A stretch of DNA of 64,000 bases, taken from Gracilibacillus suaedae (GTDB lineage: Bacteria; Bacillota; Bacilli; Bacillales; Amphibacillaceae). The notes beneath the pieces are model-generated. The model made no database searches. It was not told where the DNA came from and was given only the letters and a program-made list of their open reading frames with translations. Below are positions 1-9,211 of this stretch, piece after piece. The stretch lies in assembly GCF_017599345.1 (NCBI RefSeq), contig NZ_JAGFVL010000011.1, positions 1-64,000 on the forward strand, written 5' to 3'. The translations under genes were made by a program, and so were the position numbers. The number at the start of each line of letters is the position of its first letter. Position 1 is the first letter of the stretch.

Positions 1-50
1 TAGGCACGCCGCCAGCGTTCGTCCTGAGCCAAGATCAAACTCTCAATAAA
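1..50 (-). rRNA. rrs: 16S ribosomal RNA, 5' end (partial)
   Basis: On the minus strand this reads as the conserved start of bacterial 16S rRNA, including GAGTTTGATCTTGGCTCAG and the following GACGAACGCTGGCGGCGTG. Only about the first 50 bases lie in the window; the gene runs off the left edge. The T in GATCTTGG, where GATCCTGG is usual, is a common variant. In B. subtilis an rRNA operon also lies beside pdaB, which fits the gene order here. Confidence 0.97.
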
Positions 51-161
51 AGTTGACTTGCGCTCGCTTCTATAAGCTAGCTTGTTTCATGTTTAAATCA
101 TACTGGTTGTTTTGTTCAGTTTTCAAAGATCAATGTTGTGTCGTTTTTTGCGACGAAATAT

Positions 162-190
162 AATATATCATGTATCAAAAAAGAAGTCAA
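162..190 (-). promoter_or_regulatory. rRNA operon promoter P2 (proximal)
   Basis: Minus-strand TTGACT (185-190) and TATATT (162-167) are separated by exactly 17 bases, about 110 bases upstream of 16S. Spacing and motifs fit a strong sigma-A promoter. The initial transcribed region resembles that of the upstream promoter. Confidence 0.8.
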
Positions 191-251
191 TGCCTTTTTT
201 GATTTTTTTCTTAGCTGTTCATCACTTCGTTTTCTAACGACGACAAAAGAT

Positions 252-280
252 AATATACCATAAACTTATATAGCAGACAA
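252..280 (-). promoter_or_regulatory. rRNA operon promoter P1 (distal)
   Basis: Minus-strand TTGTCT (275-280) and TATATT (252-257) are 17 bases apart, 90 bases upstream of the proximal promoter. Both are followed by a similar TTTTGTCGTCG / TTTCGTCG stretch, the tandem arrangement typical of Bacillus rRNA operons. Confidence 0.75.
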
Positions 281-320
281 GAGATTTTTTGACTTTTTTT
301 CTATACATAAAGTGAGGCTA

Positions 321-350
321 TGATCACTAGGGGGTGAACCCCACTGATCA
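321..350. repeat. Imperfect inverted repeat upstream of rRNA promoters
   Basis: TGATCA arms flank GGGG and CCCC arms, giving a hairpin of about 12 paired bases with one bulge. No T-run follows on either strand, so it is not a clear terminator. Apart from this hairpin and the two promoters, I see no gene in 51-492. Confidence 0.4.
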
Positions 351-492
351 TTATCGAAACATATCAGGATGTTAGTGTCTGTTATCCTCCAATTCGCTTC
401 CTTATCTCACTTGAAGCGGGGTCTTACAGTCGTTGTTTGTTAATAAAAATACTATATCTCTTAATACAAAGAAGATATAGCATCTACTTTCC

Positions 493-714
493 TTATTCAA
501 TTTGCACTTTCTTAGGTATATATTTCTTTATCTCTTCTTCACTAGCTACCCGAGTATACAATTGAAATATAACCTTATATCTTTCACACATTGCTTGTTT
601 CACCATTTTATCTATTCGATGATCTTCTAAGTCCAGCAGTAATTCTTCTAACTCTCTTTTTATCATATACTGCAATTCACTTTGCTCCTTATCATTAATT
701 AATAAGCCTAACAT
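493..714 (-). CDS. Conserved small protein of the pdaB locus
   Basis: A 73-residue, highly charged, helical protein that starts MLGLLINDKEQ. Proteins like it are found beside pdaB and the rRNA operon in many Bacillaceae; I know of no assigned function. An upstream in-frame GTG (723) overlaps the AGGGGTGG ribosome binding site, so the ATG at 714, a suitable distance behind that site, is the better start. There is no signal peptide or membrane segment, so it is probably cytoplasmic. It is divergent from pdaB. Confidence 0.7.
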   Translation of the reverse strand: MLGLLINDKEQSELQYMIKRELEELLLDLEDHRIDKMVKQAMCERYKVIFQLYTRVASEEEIKKYIPKKVQIE

Positions 715-873
715 CTTGTCCACCCCTAAAATCTATTTTAATAATGATAATCTCCCCACTATTTAATATCTATATTCCTGTTTTCTTTCAAAATTAAACA
801 TAATTAGACATCATATTAAAGAAATACTCTACATATAATGGAGACAAGCCCAACTAAATGGAGGGGATTTTCG

Positions 874-1644
874 GTGAGGCGTTTATATATTGTAGATATG
901 AAGAAACAAAAAAAAGCATTCCTCATTATTCCAGTCGCTTTTTTTGTTGCCCTGTTTTTATTTTTAGAATTTAATTACACCTCTACGGTTTTTTCTAATC
1001 AGGATAACCCACGCGCATTGAATGCTGGGAACAAGGACCACCCATCCGTCGCTTTAACTTTTAACATCAGTCATGGTGAAGAACAAGTTACCCCTATCTT
1101 AGAAAGGTTAAAGAAAGAAGATGTTCAAGCCACTTTCTTTGTGAGTGGTGAATGGGCTGAACGCCATCCTGATATTTTAGAACAAATTGCCGAGGACAAA
1201 CATGAGATTGGAATGCTTGGTTACCAATACCAATCATACGTCGAGCAAGAGATAGATGAAGTACGCAGCGATTTGAACAAAGCAAAAGATATCTTCTCTA
1301 AATTAGGTTATGAAGATATTTATTTGTTAAGAGCACCTAATGGCCATTTAAATGAAGAAGTGATTAGCTTAGCTGAGAGTCAAGGTCTTAAAGTGATCCA
1401 TTGGAGTATTAATCCAAATGATTGGCAGAACCCTGGAACTGAAAAGATTACCAATCATATTTTGAAAAATGTTCGCAATGGGTCGATCATTTTACTTCAT
1501 GCTTCAGATAGTGTGAAACAAACAGAACAGGCACTTGAGGCTGTCATCCCAGAGGTCAAAAGTGACAAAGAGTTTTTGACTATTTCTGAATTGATTACAC
1601 AAGCAGAAACAAACCAAGAAGAACTTCAATCTGAAAAGAAATAG
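874..1644 (+). CDS. pdaB: Polysaccharide deacetylase-family sporulation protein PdaB
   Basis: A 256-residue protein with an N-terminal membrane anchor (about residues 12-34) and a NodB-type domain. The GTG at 874 is preferred because GGAGGGG (860-866) precedes it by 7 bases; the earlier ATG at 838 has no ribosome binding site. PdaB is needed to maintain the spore cortex in B. subtilis. Motif 1 reads TFNISHG, so the usual catalytic aspartate is Asn64, and the HxxxH metal motif is replaced by MLGYQYQSY. Motifs LRAPNG, WSINPNDW and LLHAS remain. The PdaB family is known to be degenerate at its metal site, so a structural or binding role is likely. Confidence 0.9.
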   Translation: MRRLYIVDMKKQKKAFLIIPVAFFVALFLFLEFNYTSTVFSNQDNPRALNAGNKDHPSVALTFNISHGEEQVTPILERLKKEDVQATFFVSGEWAERHPDILEQIAEDKHEIGMLGYQYQSYVEQEIDEVRSDLNKAKDIFSKLGYEDIYLLRAPNGHLNEEVISLAESQGLKVIHWSINPNDWQNPGTEKITNHILKNVRNGSIILLHASDSVKQTEQALEAVIPEVKSDKEFLTISELITQAETNQEELQSEKK

Positions 1645-1679
1645 ACCGCTCCTTAAAGGGCAGGTCTATTTCTTTTCGG
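1642..1679 (+). terminator. Terminator after pdaB
   Basis: TAGACC and GGTCTA arms enclose an inner CC/GG pairing and are followed by TTTCTTTT. It overlaps the last codons of the convergent kbaA gene. Confidence 0.7.
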
Positions 1680-2253
1680 TTAAGCGATGTAGTATTAACA
1701 TCTGATATGTATTACATAATATCAATGGTACAATCATTAGCCAAGCATAGTCCCCGTTTTCTGTACGTAATCCCGGTACCCATTCAATCGATGTAATGAC
1801 AACCATAAAGAAAAGAGCTGGAATAAATGCTCTTTTGTTGGTTTCTTTTGCCTTAATCCCTGCAATAAACCAGCTATAAATAAATAATGCAATCGCAGTT
1901 AACAAAAACGGTGTGATCGTGCCATCTTCCACACTTCTATAGCGGAAATAAACTAGATCAAACAGGGCAAAGGCGATTAATACTACCTGAACGGTTGGCC
2001 AATAACGGCGGAAAACCCCTAAAGCAAATTGATTAACAGTTAAATAAGCGAAAAAGCCCATTTGACTGATCAAACTAAAAACAAAGCCCAACCCAGTGAA
2101 GAAAATAAGCAAGCCTAATATTTCGAACCAATCAATTGGATTAAGGTTTTCTGCATAAACTCCCGCTTTCACGAAAAAGCTCGCAATCAAGGTAGAAACC
2201 CCACCTAAAAGCAAAGTAGAAAAAAACAACCGCACAACATTACGACTTTTCAA
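1666..2253 (-). CDS. kbaA: KinB signalling pathway activation protein KbaA
   Basis: A 195-residue integral membrane protein with about six hydrophobic segments, matching KbaA by its overall pattern and its place between pdaB and gerD, as in B. subtilis. KbaA is needed for activity of the sporulation kinase KinB, which feeds the phosphorelay to Spo0A. The start is a TTG at 2253 with GGGGGA upstream. The C-terminal part contains SIEWVPGLRTENGDYAW, typical of the family. The gene is convergent with pdaB and divergent from gerD. Confidence 0.88.
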   Translation of the reverse strand: MKSRNVVRLFFSTLLLGGVSTLIASFFVKAGVYAENLNPIDWFEILGLLIFFTGLGFVFSLISQMGFFAYLTVNQFALGVFRRYWPTVQVVLIAFALFDLVYFRYRSVEDGTITPFLLTAIALFIYSWFIAGIKAKETNKRAFIPALFFMVVITSIEWVPGLRTENGDYAWLMIVPLILCNTYQMLILHRLTEKK

Positions 2254-2393
2254 AATAAAATCCCCCTACATTCTTATCTTGTTACGTATTTTACCACGAA
2301 CATCATTTTTTTTCGCTTGTCATACATATTAATTATAAATGACTCCATATTATAAATACAGGTTATTTTTTTATAAGAAAGGTAGCGGTAAAT

Positions 2394-3047
2394 ATGAACC
2401 GATTTTTATATATGTTAGGTATTACTCTACTGCTGCTTTCAGGATGTGGTGGCGGTGGAAACAATGCAGGTAATCAAGAGAGTGACGGCTATGAAGGAAC
2501 GAAAAAAATGGTCGCAGACATTCTTAAAACAGATGAAGGAAAAAAGGCGATTACAGAAGTATTGTCTAGCGATGACATGCAGCAAACTTATGTGGTCGAT
2601 TCAAAAGTCGTAAAAGATGCAATAACAGAAACACTCTCTTCTGATAAAGGTAAAGAATTTTGGGAAAAAATGTTCCAAGACCCGAAATTTGTAGAATCAT
2701 TTGCTAAAGCTTTACAGGATAAACAAGAGGATGTCACCAAAAAATTAATGAGTGACTCAGAATATCAGAAAAAATTAATGGAAGTACTCAAAAATCCAGA
2801 AATGGAACAACAATTAATGACAGCCCTAACTAGTCAAGAATTTCGTAGTCATTTAGAAAAGATAATGGAAGAAACCTTTGATTCTCCAATGTTCCAAGCA
2901 AAAATAACCGATTTACTTTTAAAAGCTGCTAAAGAAATGAAACCTTCAGAACAAGGTGGAGGTGAAGGCGGAGGATCAGGTGGAGCTTCGGGTGGTTCCG
3001 GCGGTGAAGAACAGCAGCAAGAGGAAGAGCAAAAAGGGCAAGAATAA
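2394..3047 (+). CDS. gerD: Spore germination lipoprotein GerD
   Basis: A 217-residue lipoprotein with signal peptide and lipobox LLSGC (Cys18), a central helical domain, and a low-complexity tail of Gly/Ser then Gln/Glu (about residues 183-217). GerD is a scaffold in the spore inner membrane that clusters germinant receptors into the germinosome. The central repeats resemble VLSSDDMQQTYV / LSSDKGKEFW, as in the family. In B. subtilis the gene is forespore-specific (sigma-G); I could not pick out a convincing sigma-G promoter here by eye. Confidence 0.9.
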   Translation: MNRFLYMLGITLLLLSGCGGGGNNAGNQESDGYEGTKKMVADILKTDEGKKAITEVLSSDDMQQTYVVDSKVVKDAITETLSSDKGKEFWEKMFQDPKFVESFAKALQDKQEDVTKKLMSDSEYQKKLMEVLKNPEMEQQLMTALTSQEFRSHLEKIMEETFDSPMFQAKITDLLLKAAKEMKPSEQGGGEGGGSGGASGGSGGEEQQQEEEQKGQE

Positions 3048-3064
3048 GAGCAACAACCAAGTAA

Positions 3065-3104
3065 CTAAAAAGAAGTGGAGCCTTTCGACCATTGGCTCCA
3101 CTTC
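3065..3104 (-). terminator. Bidirectional terminator between gerD and salA
   Basis: Perfect 11-bp arms GAAGTGGAGCC / GGCTCCACTTC. On the minus strand TTTTTAGTTA follows, so it best serves salA; on the plus strand a weaker T-rich stretch follows. A second inverted repeat (GGCTTTCGC / GCGAAAGCC, 3116-3145) lies just inside. Confidence 0.75.
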
Positions 3105-3153
3105 ATCATTATACGGCTTTCGCAACTAGCCCAGCGAAAGCCTTAGTTTATCT

Positions 3154-4200
3154 TTAAAATTGGTTCATGATTTGTTTCGCAACTTCCAGATATTCTTTAC
3201 CATTAGGATGGTCTTCTTGATATACGGATGGCGCAAATACACCTTCTTCTTCAAATGGCTGCTGCAGAGGAAGTCGACCGATTACTTGTGTATCTAATAC
3301 TTCTGCTAGCTTATCGCCTCCGCCTTTACCAAAAACATATTCTTTTTCACCGGTTACGTAACTCTCAAAGTATGCCATATTTTCGACTACACCCAAAATT
3401 TCATGATCGGTGTTTATCGCCATTTGACCGGCACGTGCTGCTACAAATGCCGCAGTAGGGTGTGGTGTAGTAACAATTAATTCTTTTGATGACGGAATCA
3501 TATTGTGTACATCTAATGCAACATCGCCTGTTCCAGGGGGTAAGTCTAATAAGAGATAGTCGAGTTCTCCCCACTCCACTTCCTTAAAGAAGCTTGTCAA
3601 CATTTTGCCTAGTCTTGGTCCACGCCAAATAACTGGAGAATTATCTTCTACAAAGAAGCCCATGGACATAATTTTGACACCGAAACGCTCCACCGGGACG
3701 ATCTTATTGCCGTTTAACTTCGGTCTTTCTTCCACGCCCATCATATCTGGTACACTAAAGCCATAAATATCAGCATCTATAATTCCTACTTTTTTCCCTA
3801 ACCTCGCCAAAGCAACAGCCGTATTTACTGTAACGGTTGACTTTCCAACGCCACCTTTACCACTGGCAATTGCCAAGAAATTTGTGTTGGAATCTTTGCT
3901 AAGTAAAGAAGGGTCTTCTTCTTTAGTTGGCTGGAATTTAGCGATTACTTCTTCAGGCAATTGACTAAAGCGCAGCCCAACTGTAGCCGCTCCTAATTGT
4001 TTTAATGCACCAACTAATTCTTGTTGTAATTGCATTTGCTCTGCAGTATTCGTCTTTGCAATCGCAAGTTTGACACTCACATGATTTTTTTCTTCCTTAA
4101 TAGAGACCTCTTCAATACCATCGGTTTCTTTAAACGTCTTATGTAAGAAGGGGTCTTTCATTTTATGCAAAAGATCAATTACACTTTGTTCTGTTAGCAA
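3154..4200 (-). CDS. salA: Mrp/ApbC-family P-loop ATPase SalA
   Basis: A 348-residue protein: N-terminal DUF59/MIP18-like region (1-75), then a ParA/Mrp-type ATPase with deviant Walker A GKGGVGKST (about 114-122) and downstream DLPPGTGD. Family members carry Fe-S clusters or, as SalA in B. subtilis, repress scoC and so raise exoenzyme production. No clear CxxC pair is present, which fits SalA rather than a typical Fe-S carrier. Start is TTG at 4200 after GAGGTGA. The place between gerD and cwlD matches B. subtilis. Confidence 0.9.
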   Translation of the reverse strand: MLTEQSVIDLLHKMKDPFLHKTFKETDGIEEVSIKEEKNHVSVKLAIAKTNTAEQMQLQQELVGALKQLGAATVGLRFSQLPEEVIAKFQPTKEEDPSLLSKDSNTNFLAIASGKGGVGKSTVTVNTAVALARLGKKVGIIDADIYGFSVPDMMGVEERPKLNGNKIVPVERFGVKIMSMGFFVEDNSPVIWRGPRLGKMLTSFFKEVEWGELDYLLLDLPPGTGDVALDVHNMIPSSKELIVTTPHPTAAFVAARAGQMAINTDHEILGVVENMAYFESYVTGEKEYVFGKGGGDKLAEVLDTQVIGRLPLQQPFEEEGVFAPSVYQEDHPNGKEYLEVAKQIMNQF

Positions 4201-4286
4201 AATAGGTCACCTCAATTTAAAACTATTTAGTCCTATTTGCTAGTATAACACAAATTGACCATTAACTAAGTGAGATGCATCAACGG

Positions 4287-4997
4287 CTATCGGGTTTGTT
4301 CGATGACATACTGTGAAATGCCTTCATATATGCTTGCCGCCATTTTTTTCTGATAATTAGCAGATTTCAGCAACTCTTTCTCTTCTTCATTCGATAAAAA
4401 ACCAATTTCTACTAATGCTCCCGGCGTTTCTGCGTATTTTAAAATAAACACCTGACTCATGGCCAAGGCTTCTCGGTTGGTATTCTCTAAATTACGACGA
4501 ATTTCAGACTGAATTGCTTTTGCTAACAATTCATTTTGTTCTCTTCCAGGGTGATAAAAAGTCTGAGCACCTTTCCATTGCTTTTCAGGTAAAGCATTTA
4601 AATGAATACTAAGAAAAAGATCCGCTTCCTTCTCTTTGATAAATGCTACCCGGTTTTGAATATCTTCTGACTTTCTCCGAGATAAACCAGTGGTTCCATC
4701 TTGGGCCAAATCATAGTCGCCTTCTCTCGTAAGATAAACAATTGCTCCTGCCTGCTGCAAATAATCCCTAAGCATCTTGGATACGTCGAGTGCAATATCC
4801 TTTTCCATTGTATCATCTGATGCTTCGGCACCTCCGTCGACGCCACCATGACCTGGATCAAGGACAATCGTTTTACCAGCTAGAGGTAATGACCATGTTT
4901 GCCACGAATCCAACGATCGTTGCATCGGGTATTGCATCAAAATAATTAATAAAAATAATCCAACTAACCACAGGACAACTTTAAATATCTTCGGCAT
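4287..4997 (-). CDS. cwlD: Germination-specific N-acetylmuramoyl-L-alanine amidase CwlD
   Basis: A 236-residue amidase (Amidase_3 fold) with an N-terminal membrane anchor/signal (about 5-22). Zinc-binding motifs are visible: VLDPGHGG near residue 48, LFLSIHLNALP, and the catalytic glutamate in ALVEIGF. CwlD removes the peptide side chain from muramic acid so that PdaA can form muramic-delta-lactam in the spore cortex, the mark recognised by germination lytic enzymes. It starts with ATG after GGGGGG. The neighbouring ybaJ/ybaK genes of B. subtilis are missing. Confidence 0.92.
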   Translation of the reverse strand: MPKIFKVVLWLVGLFLLIILMQYPMQRSLDSWQTWSLPLAGKTIVLDPGHGGVDGGAEASDDTMEKDIALDVSKMLRDYLQQAGAIVYLTREGDYDLAQDGTTGLSRRKSEDIQNRVAFIKEKEADLFLSIHLNALPEKQWKGAQTFYHPGREQNELLAKAIQSEIRRNLENTNREALAMSQVFILKYAETPGALVEIGFLSNEEEKELLKSANYQKKMAASIYEGISQYVIEQTR

Positions 4998-5216
4998 CCG
5001 CTTTTCCCCCTATAATTCTCCTGTAACCACTATATGGGACAAGCGGGAAAGTTATGCCAGCTTAAATATATTTTATAAAGATAATTCATTTTGATGATCA
5101 TGTATCATTATGTCCTGCTTTTCGATACTCATAACGATGTTACATCATTCTGCATGTATCTTCCTTTCTTATATATCCAGCCTCTTTTACTGCTTCGAAC
5201 GTAGTCAATCCATCAA

Positions 5217-5252
5217 AAAAACCCCTTCCATAAAATGGAGAGAGGGTTTTTA
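5217..5252 (-). terminator. Terminator of the TRAP transporter operon
   Basis: AAAACCC / GGGTTTT outer arms and TTCCAT / ATGGA inner arms; on the minus strand it ends in a run of seven T, just after the permease stop codon. Confidence 0.8.
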
Positions 5253-5264
5253 TCATTATACCGT

Positions 5265-7478
5265 TTACTCTTTATTCTTCTGCTTCTTGGAAAGAAACAA
5301 CTGCAGGATGAAGATAATAGCAAGTGTCACTATGGCAATAATATCTGTCAGTAAGTTGTTTTGGATAAACAATAATGCTGTAATCAGCGCTAATAACCTT
5401 TCATACCAATGATATGGTCTGATTAACCAGTTTTGAATGAACGAAGCAAAAGCAATCATTCCAATTATTGCTGTAATAATTGCCCAGATGATTTGATACC
5501 ACGTTACATCCGTGAGCAAAAGAATAGTTGGGTTCAATGTAAAAACAAACGGTAATAACAATGCTGCTGAATCATATTTAAACCCTTGAACACCAGTCGA
5601 AACTGGCCCTGCCTTAGCTATACCTGCTGTTGCGTAAGCAGGTAAATTAATCGGTGGTGTATCATCCGCTAACACCCCGTAATATAGTACAAACAGGTGA
5701 GCGATCAACACATGAACACCCATATCTGTTAAGACGGGAGCGACAATTGCTGCCAGGACAACATAGGTTGCCGTAGTCGGTAGACCTAAACCTAATAATA
5801 AACAAGCAAACACCGTTAATATTAATGCAAAGTATAACTGAGTATTATCTGTTACTAAAAAGTTTGGCATCGCATTCGTTAATGTTTCACTAAAGCCAAT
5901 CACAATTCTGGTAAATTTAGTAGATAAACCTGAAGTTGTGATTACACCAATCAGAATACCTGCAGTCGCACATGCTACAATAATGGATAGCGCATTTCGT
6001 GCAGCAGTTTCAAAGCCAGCCAGTGTTTGCTTCCAGCCAAAATGTACTGGTGGTGAATCTATCTTCATTTTTTTCTGTGACAAAGCAAAGATAAACGCTA
6101 TCCCTAGACTAATGAGTAGTAAGATTAAGATCTCTGACTTCCATCTGATCATCTCAGTACTGAAGAAATTGATATGAAAGATATCATTTAAAGCGTGTAA
6201 CCCTTGATTAATGGGACCAATCAAAAATTGTAATAATACAGTTATCGCTATTACCGCCAATGCAATGATAGAAGTACGACCAAGATTATCTTTAAACCGT
6301 TGTACAAATAACGATAGAACCAATAACACAATAATTGAGAAAAAGGCCGAATTATTAACTGAAACCCGAACATATACCAAATAATAGAGTAAAGCAATTA
6401 ATGGGATTAATAAATAGCCTTGTTGCATTAACAATTTCCTGCCTGATGCCAATTCACTTTTATCAATCCCGGTAATACCGTGTTTGGATGCCTCAAAATG
6501 CACCATAAATAATATACCAATATAGGCTAGTAAAGCTGGAATAATCGCACTTTGAATAATCTGATAATACGGAATTCCCGTAAACTCAACCATAATAAAT
6601 GCAGCTGCACCCATAATAGGGGGTAAGAATTGGCCACTTGAGGATGCCGCCACTTCTACTCCACCAGCTACATGCGGTTTGAAGCCGACTCTCTTCATTA
6701 ATGGGATCGTGAAAGTACCAGTAGTAACGGCATTTGCTGTAGAACTTCCGGAAATACTGCCCATTAGTCCACTCGCTACAACACTAGCCTTTGCCGGCCC
6801 ACCTTTATAGCGACCAAACATACGCAAGGCCAAGTCAATAAACATCTTTCCCGCACCTGTAGACTCGAGAATCGAACCAAATAGGATAAATATAAACACA
6901 AACTGGGCAGAGGCATAAATCGGTGTTCCAAATATGCCATTGTTACGATACGAAATTTCATAAACAAATCGTTCGAAGTCACCTCGTGTATGGTGAAACT
7001 GACCTGGCATATATTCACCTAAAAAGAAATAAGCTATAAAAACAAGAGCGATGATAACGAGCGGTTTTCCTACTACGCGGCGTGTCGCTTCAAGCACTAA
7101 AATAATTAAAGCTAAACCAATAAATAAATCGAGGTCTGTAGGCTGGCCTGACATAATGGAAGTTGCTGTTTGTTTTTGAATAATATATGTACCAACCGCT
7201 AAAGAGATAATGGCTAGTACAACATCATACCAAGGTATTGAGGTTTGGCGCAGACCTTTTTTGATTGGAAAAATACAAAAAACAAGTATTAGCCCAATGG
7301 TTAAATGCACTATTAAAAATGTCTTGGAGCCTATACCAGGTAATCCAAATCCTGCAACATATAAGTGGAAAGCAGATAAAAAAACACTAATGGCTAACAC
7401 AACAATACCCCAAAGCTTACGAAGCTCTCGATCACTTCCCTCTAATTCTTGTAACATCTTCTTTTGACGATCATCCAT
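5265..7478 (-). CDS. TRAP transporter permease, fused DctQ-DctM type (TAXI family)
   Basis: A 737-residue polytopic membrane protein in which the small 4-TM subunit (about residues 20-150) and the large 12-TM DctM subunit are fused. This is the layout typical of TAXI-type TRAP systems (TIGR02123-like). Conserved stretches include SGLMGSISGSSTANAVTTG and GLGLPTTATYVVLAA. TRAP transporters are ion-driven uptake systems that need a periplasmic or lipid-anchored binding protein, encoded by the first gene of this operon. It overlaps the upstream DUF1850 gene by 8 bases. The substrate cannot be told from sequence; organic acids or glutamate are usual. Confidence 0.93.
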   Translation of the reverse strand: MDDRQKKMLQELEGSDRELRKLWGIVVLAISVFLSAFHLYVAGFGLPGIGSKTFLIVHLTIGLILVFCIFPIKKGLRQTSIPWYDVVLAIISLAVGTYIIQKQTATSIMSGQPTDLDLFIGLALIILVLEATRRVVGKPLVIIALVFIAYFFLGEYMPGQFHHTRGDFERFVYEISYRNNGIFGTPIYASAQFVFIFILFGSILESTGAGKMFIDLALRMFGRYKGGPAKASVVASGLMGSISGSSTANAVTTGTFTIPLMKRVGFKPHVAGGVEVAASSSGQFLPPIMGAAAFIMVEFTGIPYYQIIQSAIIPALLAYIGILFMVHFEASKHGITGIDKSELASGRKLLMQQGYLLIPLIALLYYLVYVRVSVNNSAFFSIIVLLVLSLFVQRFKDNLGRTSIIALAVIAITVLLQFLIGPINQGLHALNDIFHINFFSTEMIRWKSEILILLLISLGIAFIFALSQKKMKIDSPPVHFGWKQTLAGFETAARNALSIIVACATAGILIGVITTSGLSTKFTRIVIGFSETLTNAMPNFLVTDNTQLYFALILTVFACLLLGLGLPTTATYVVLAAIVAPVLTDMGVHVLIAHLFVLYYGVLADDTPPINLPAYATAGIAKAGPVSTGVQGFKYDSAALLLPFVFTLNPTILLLTDVTWYQIIWAIITAIIGMIAFASFIQNWLIRPYHWYERLLALITALLFIQNNLLTDIIAIVTLAIIFILQLFLSKKQKNKE

Positions 7479-8025
7479 CTCTATCCCTCTCTTTATTCAA
7501 ATTCAAACTCTTCCACAATGAAGAACGTATTACATCTATTTCAATCACACGGCCAACAAAAGGCTGTTTCGAAAGATAGATGGTTTGATTCTGAAAGGAA
7601 AATGTATGCGGATACAAGTTAGATGGCTTCATTCTTAACACATCATCATGGATCGGACGATTAATATTTTTTAACACATAGTAACCATCCTCCATTGCAA
7701 CCTCACCTTCCCTTTGATATGGTAATCCTGCTCCAAAGGATTTTGTCCAACTTTCCAATGTCATTATTTCTCCCGTATCAGAAAATTGGAATACTTCTTT
7801 TACGGGGGACTTTTCGACCGAGTGAATATATCGATGAGCAAATCTATTTCCTTTTTCAATGGTGTCTGTCCATAAAATTTCCTTCGTTTTCATATCTCTT
7901 ATAACCAACTGATAGTGAGACGGAACTAATAACCATACACCTGCCACCAGCAATATTACTACTAAACTTGTTGCAAGAAAGGCATTGCGCCGTTGCAATG
8001 CCTTTCTCTTACTATTATTGTTCAT
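7471..8025 (-). CDS. DUF1850 domain protein of the TAXI-TRAP operon
   Basis: A 184-residue protein with one N-terminal membrane helix (about 16-36) and an extracellular domain with the DUF1850 pattern RYIHSVEKSPVKEVF. DUF1850 genes commonly sit between the TAXI receptor and TRAP permease; their role is unknown, perhaps as an accessory subunit. I chose the ATG at 8025, which overlaps the receptor stop by 11 bases and suggests translational coupling. A longer version starting at a TTG (8058) lacks a good ribosome binding site. It overlaps the permease gene by 8 bases. Confidence 0.85.
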   Translation of the reverse strand: MNNNSKRKALQRRNAFLATSLVVILLVAGVWLLVPSHYQLVIRDMKTKEILWTDTIEKGNRFAHRYIHSVEKSPVKEVFQFSDTGEIMTLESWTKSFGAGLPYQREGEVAMEDGYYVLKNINRPIHDDVLRMKPSNLYPHTFSFQNQTIYLSKQPFVGRVIEIDVIRSSLWKSLNLNKERDRDG

Positions 8026-9076
8026 CAAAATAGCGCTGTGCACCAGGGTGTAAGTCAATGGACATTCCGTCTAACGCCGAATCAATGGTTAAGTCTTTTC
8101 CACGTTCATGGGCATTTTCCATCGCATCTATATTTTCAAATATAGCTTTTACCATTTCATAGACTTGATCATCTGGAAGTTCATCACTAGCAATTAACAT
8201 CGCCTGTGGCGCAATGGTAGTTGCGGTAGCGTCAAAATTTTCATACGTATTCTCATCTAATTCTACTTTTGTATAGTATGGGTATTCCTCTGTTATTTGT
8301 TCGATTTTCTCTTCATTAATACTTACAATACGAATATCTGCACTTGCCGCTAGTTCTTGAATACTTCCAGTCGGTGTACCAGCAGTTACAAATGCAGCAT
8401 CGATATTACCGTCCTGCAGGTTAGTAGAAGCATCACCAAAGCCCATCCATTCAGCACTTAGATCTTCAAATGTTAAATCATGGGCAGCCAATATCTGACT
8501 TGCATTCGCTTCTGTACCAGACCCCACATCTCCAACTGCTACACGTTTCCCTTCCAAGTCTTCAACTGTTTCGATACCACTGTCAGCCAATGTTACAATC
8601 TGAATGGTTTCTGGATAAATCGTAAAGATCCCACTAAATCCATCGACTACCTCTTCAAACATATGCGAGCCTTCTTGTGCATAGTAGGCGATATCATTTT
8701 GAATCAATGCCAACTGTGCTTGGCTACCACTTACCTCATTTGCATTAACAACTGAAGCACCACTGGTAATACCTGTTGCACTAACACCATCGACATGCTC
8801 ATCAATAATTTCTGCCATTGCTACGCCTAATGGGAAGTAGACACCTGCTTCACCACCTGTTAAGAGCGTAACGTCTTCTACCCATCCATCTGTATTTGCT
8901 ACATTCTCTTCTTCTGTATCCTCTGATGATTCCTCTTGGGGCTCCTCTGAACTTTCTGGCGATTCTTCACTATCGCTATCACCATTATCCACCGCGTCAT
9001 CCGAAGCATCACCACATGCCACTAGAATCAACCCTAAAGCAAGTAACATGGCTACCAACCAAAACTTTTTCCCCAT
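8015..9076 (-). CDS. TAXI-family TRAP transporter solute-binding lipoprotein
   Basis: A 353-residue lipoprotein with signal peptide and lipobox LVAC (Cys21), an acidic Ser/Glu-rich linker (about 22-60) and a periplasmic-binding-protein-like domain starting VTLLTGGEAGVYFPLG, the TAXI signature. It captures the substrate outside the cell and hands it to the fused permease. It is the first gene of the three-gene operon, with GAGGGGG upstream. The unusually acidic linker fits a secreted protein of a salt-tolerant organism (inference). Confidence 0.93.
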   Translation of the reverse strand: MGKKFWLVAMLLALGLILVACGDASDDAVDNGDSDSEESPESSEEPQEESSEDTEEENVANTDGWVEDVTLLTGGEAGVYFPLGVAMAEIIDEHVDGVSATGITSGASVVNANEVSGSQAQLALIQNDIAYYAQEGSHMFEEVVDGFSGIFTIYPETIQIVTLADSGIETVEDLEGKRVAVGDVGSGTEANASQILAAHDLTFEDLSAEWMGFGDASTNLQDGNIDAAFVTAGTPTGSIQELAASADIRIVSINEEKIEQITEEYPYYTKVELDENTYENFDATATTIAPQAMLIASDELPDDQVYEMVKAIFENIDAMENAHERGKDLTIDSALDGMSIDLHPGAQRYFDEQ

Positions 9077-9169
9077 AAAAGATCCCCCTCTTTTTAGTAA
9101 AATTCTTACTTTAAGATGTATGCATGAAATGATTGAATCATCCCTTTTTTGTAAAAAAACTTACTCAAG

Positions 9170-9208
9170 AAAAAAACCCTTTCCCTCCAATAACGGAGGA
9201 AAAGGGGT
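9170..9208 (-). terminator. Terminator after the minus-strand CNNM gene
   Basis: Minus strand ACCCCTTTTCCTCC pairs with GGAGGGAAAGGGT and is followed by TTTTTTTC. Confidence 0.85.
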
Positions 9209-9211
9209 AAA

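Noticed and set aside
5110-5412. 100-aa plus-strand ORF between cwlD and the TRAP operon
   Set aside because: It crosses the TRAP terminator and the end of the permease gene, and has no ribosome binding site.
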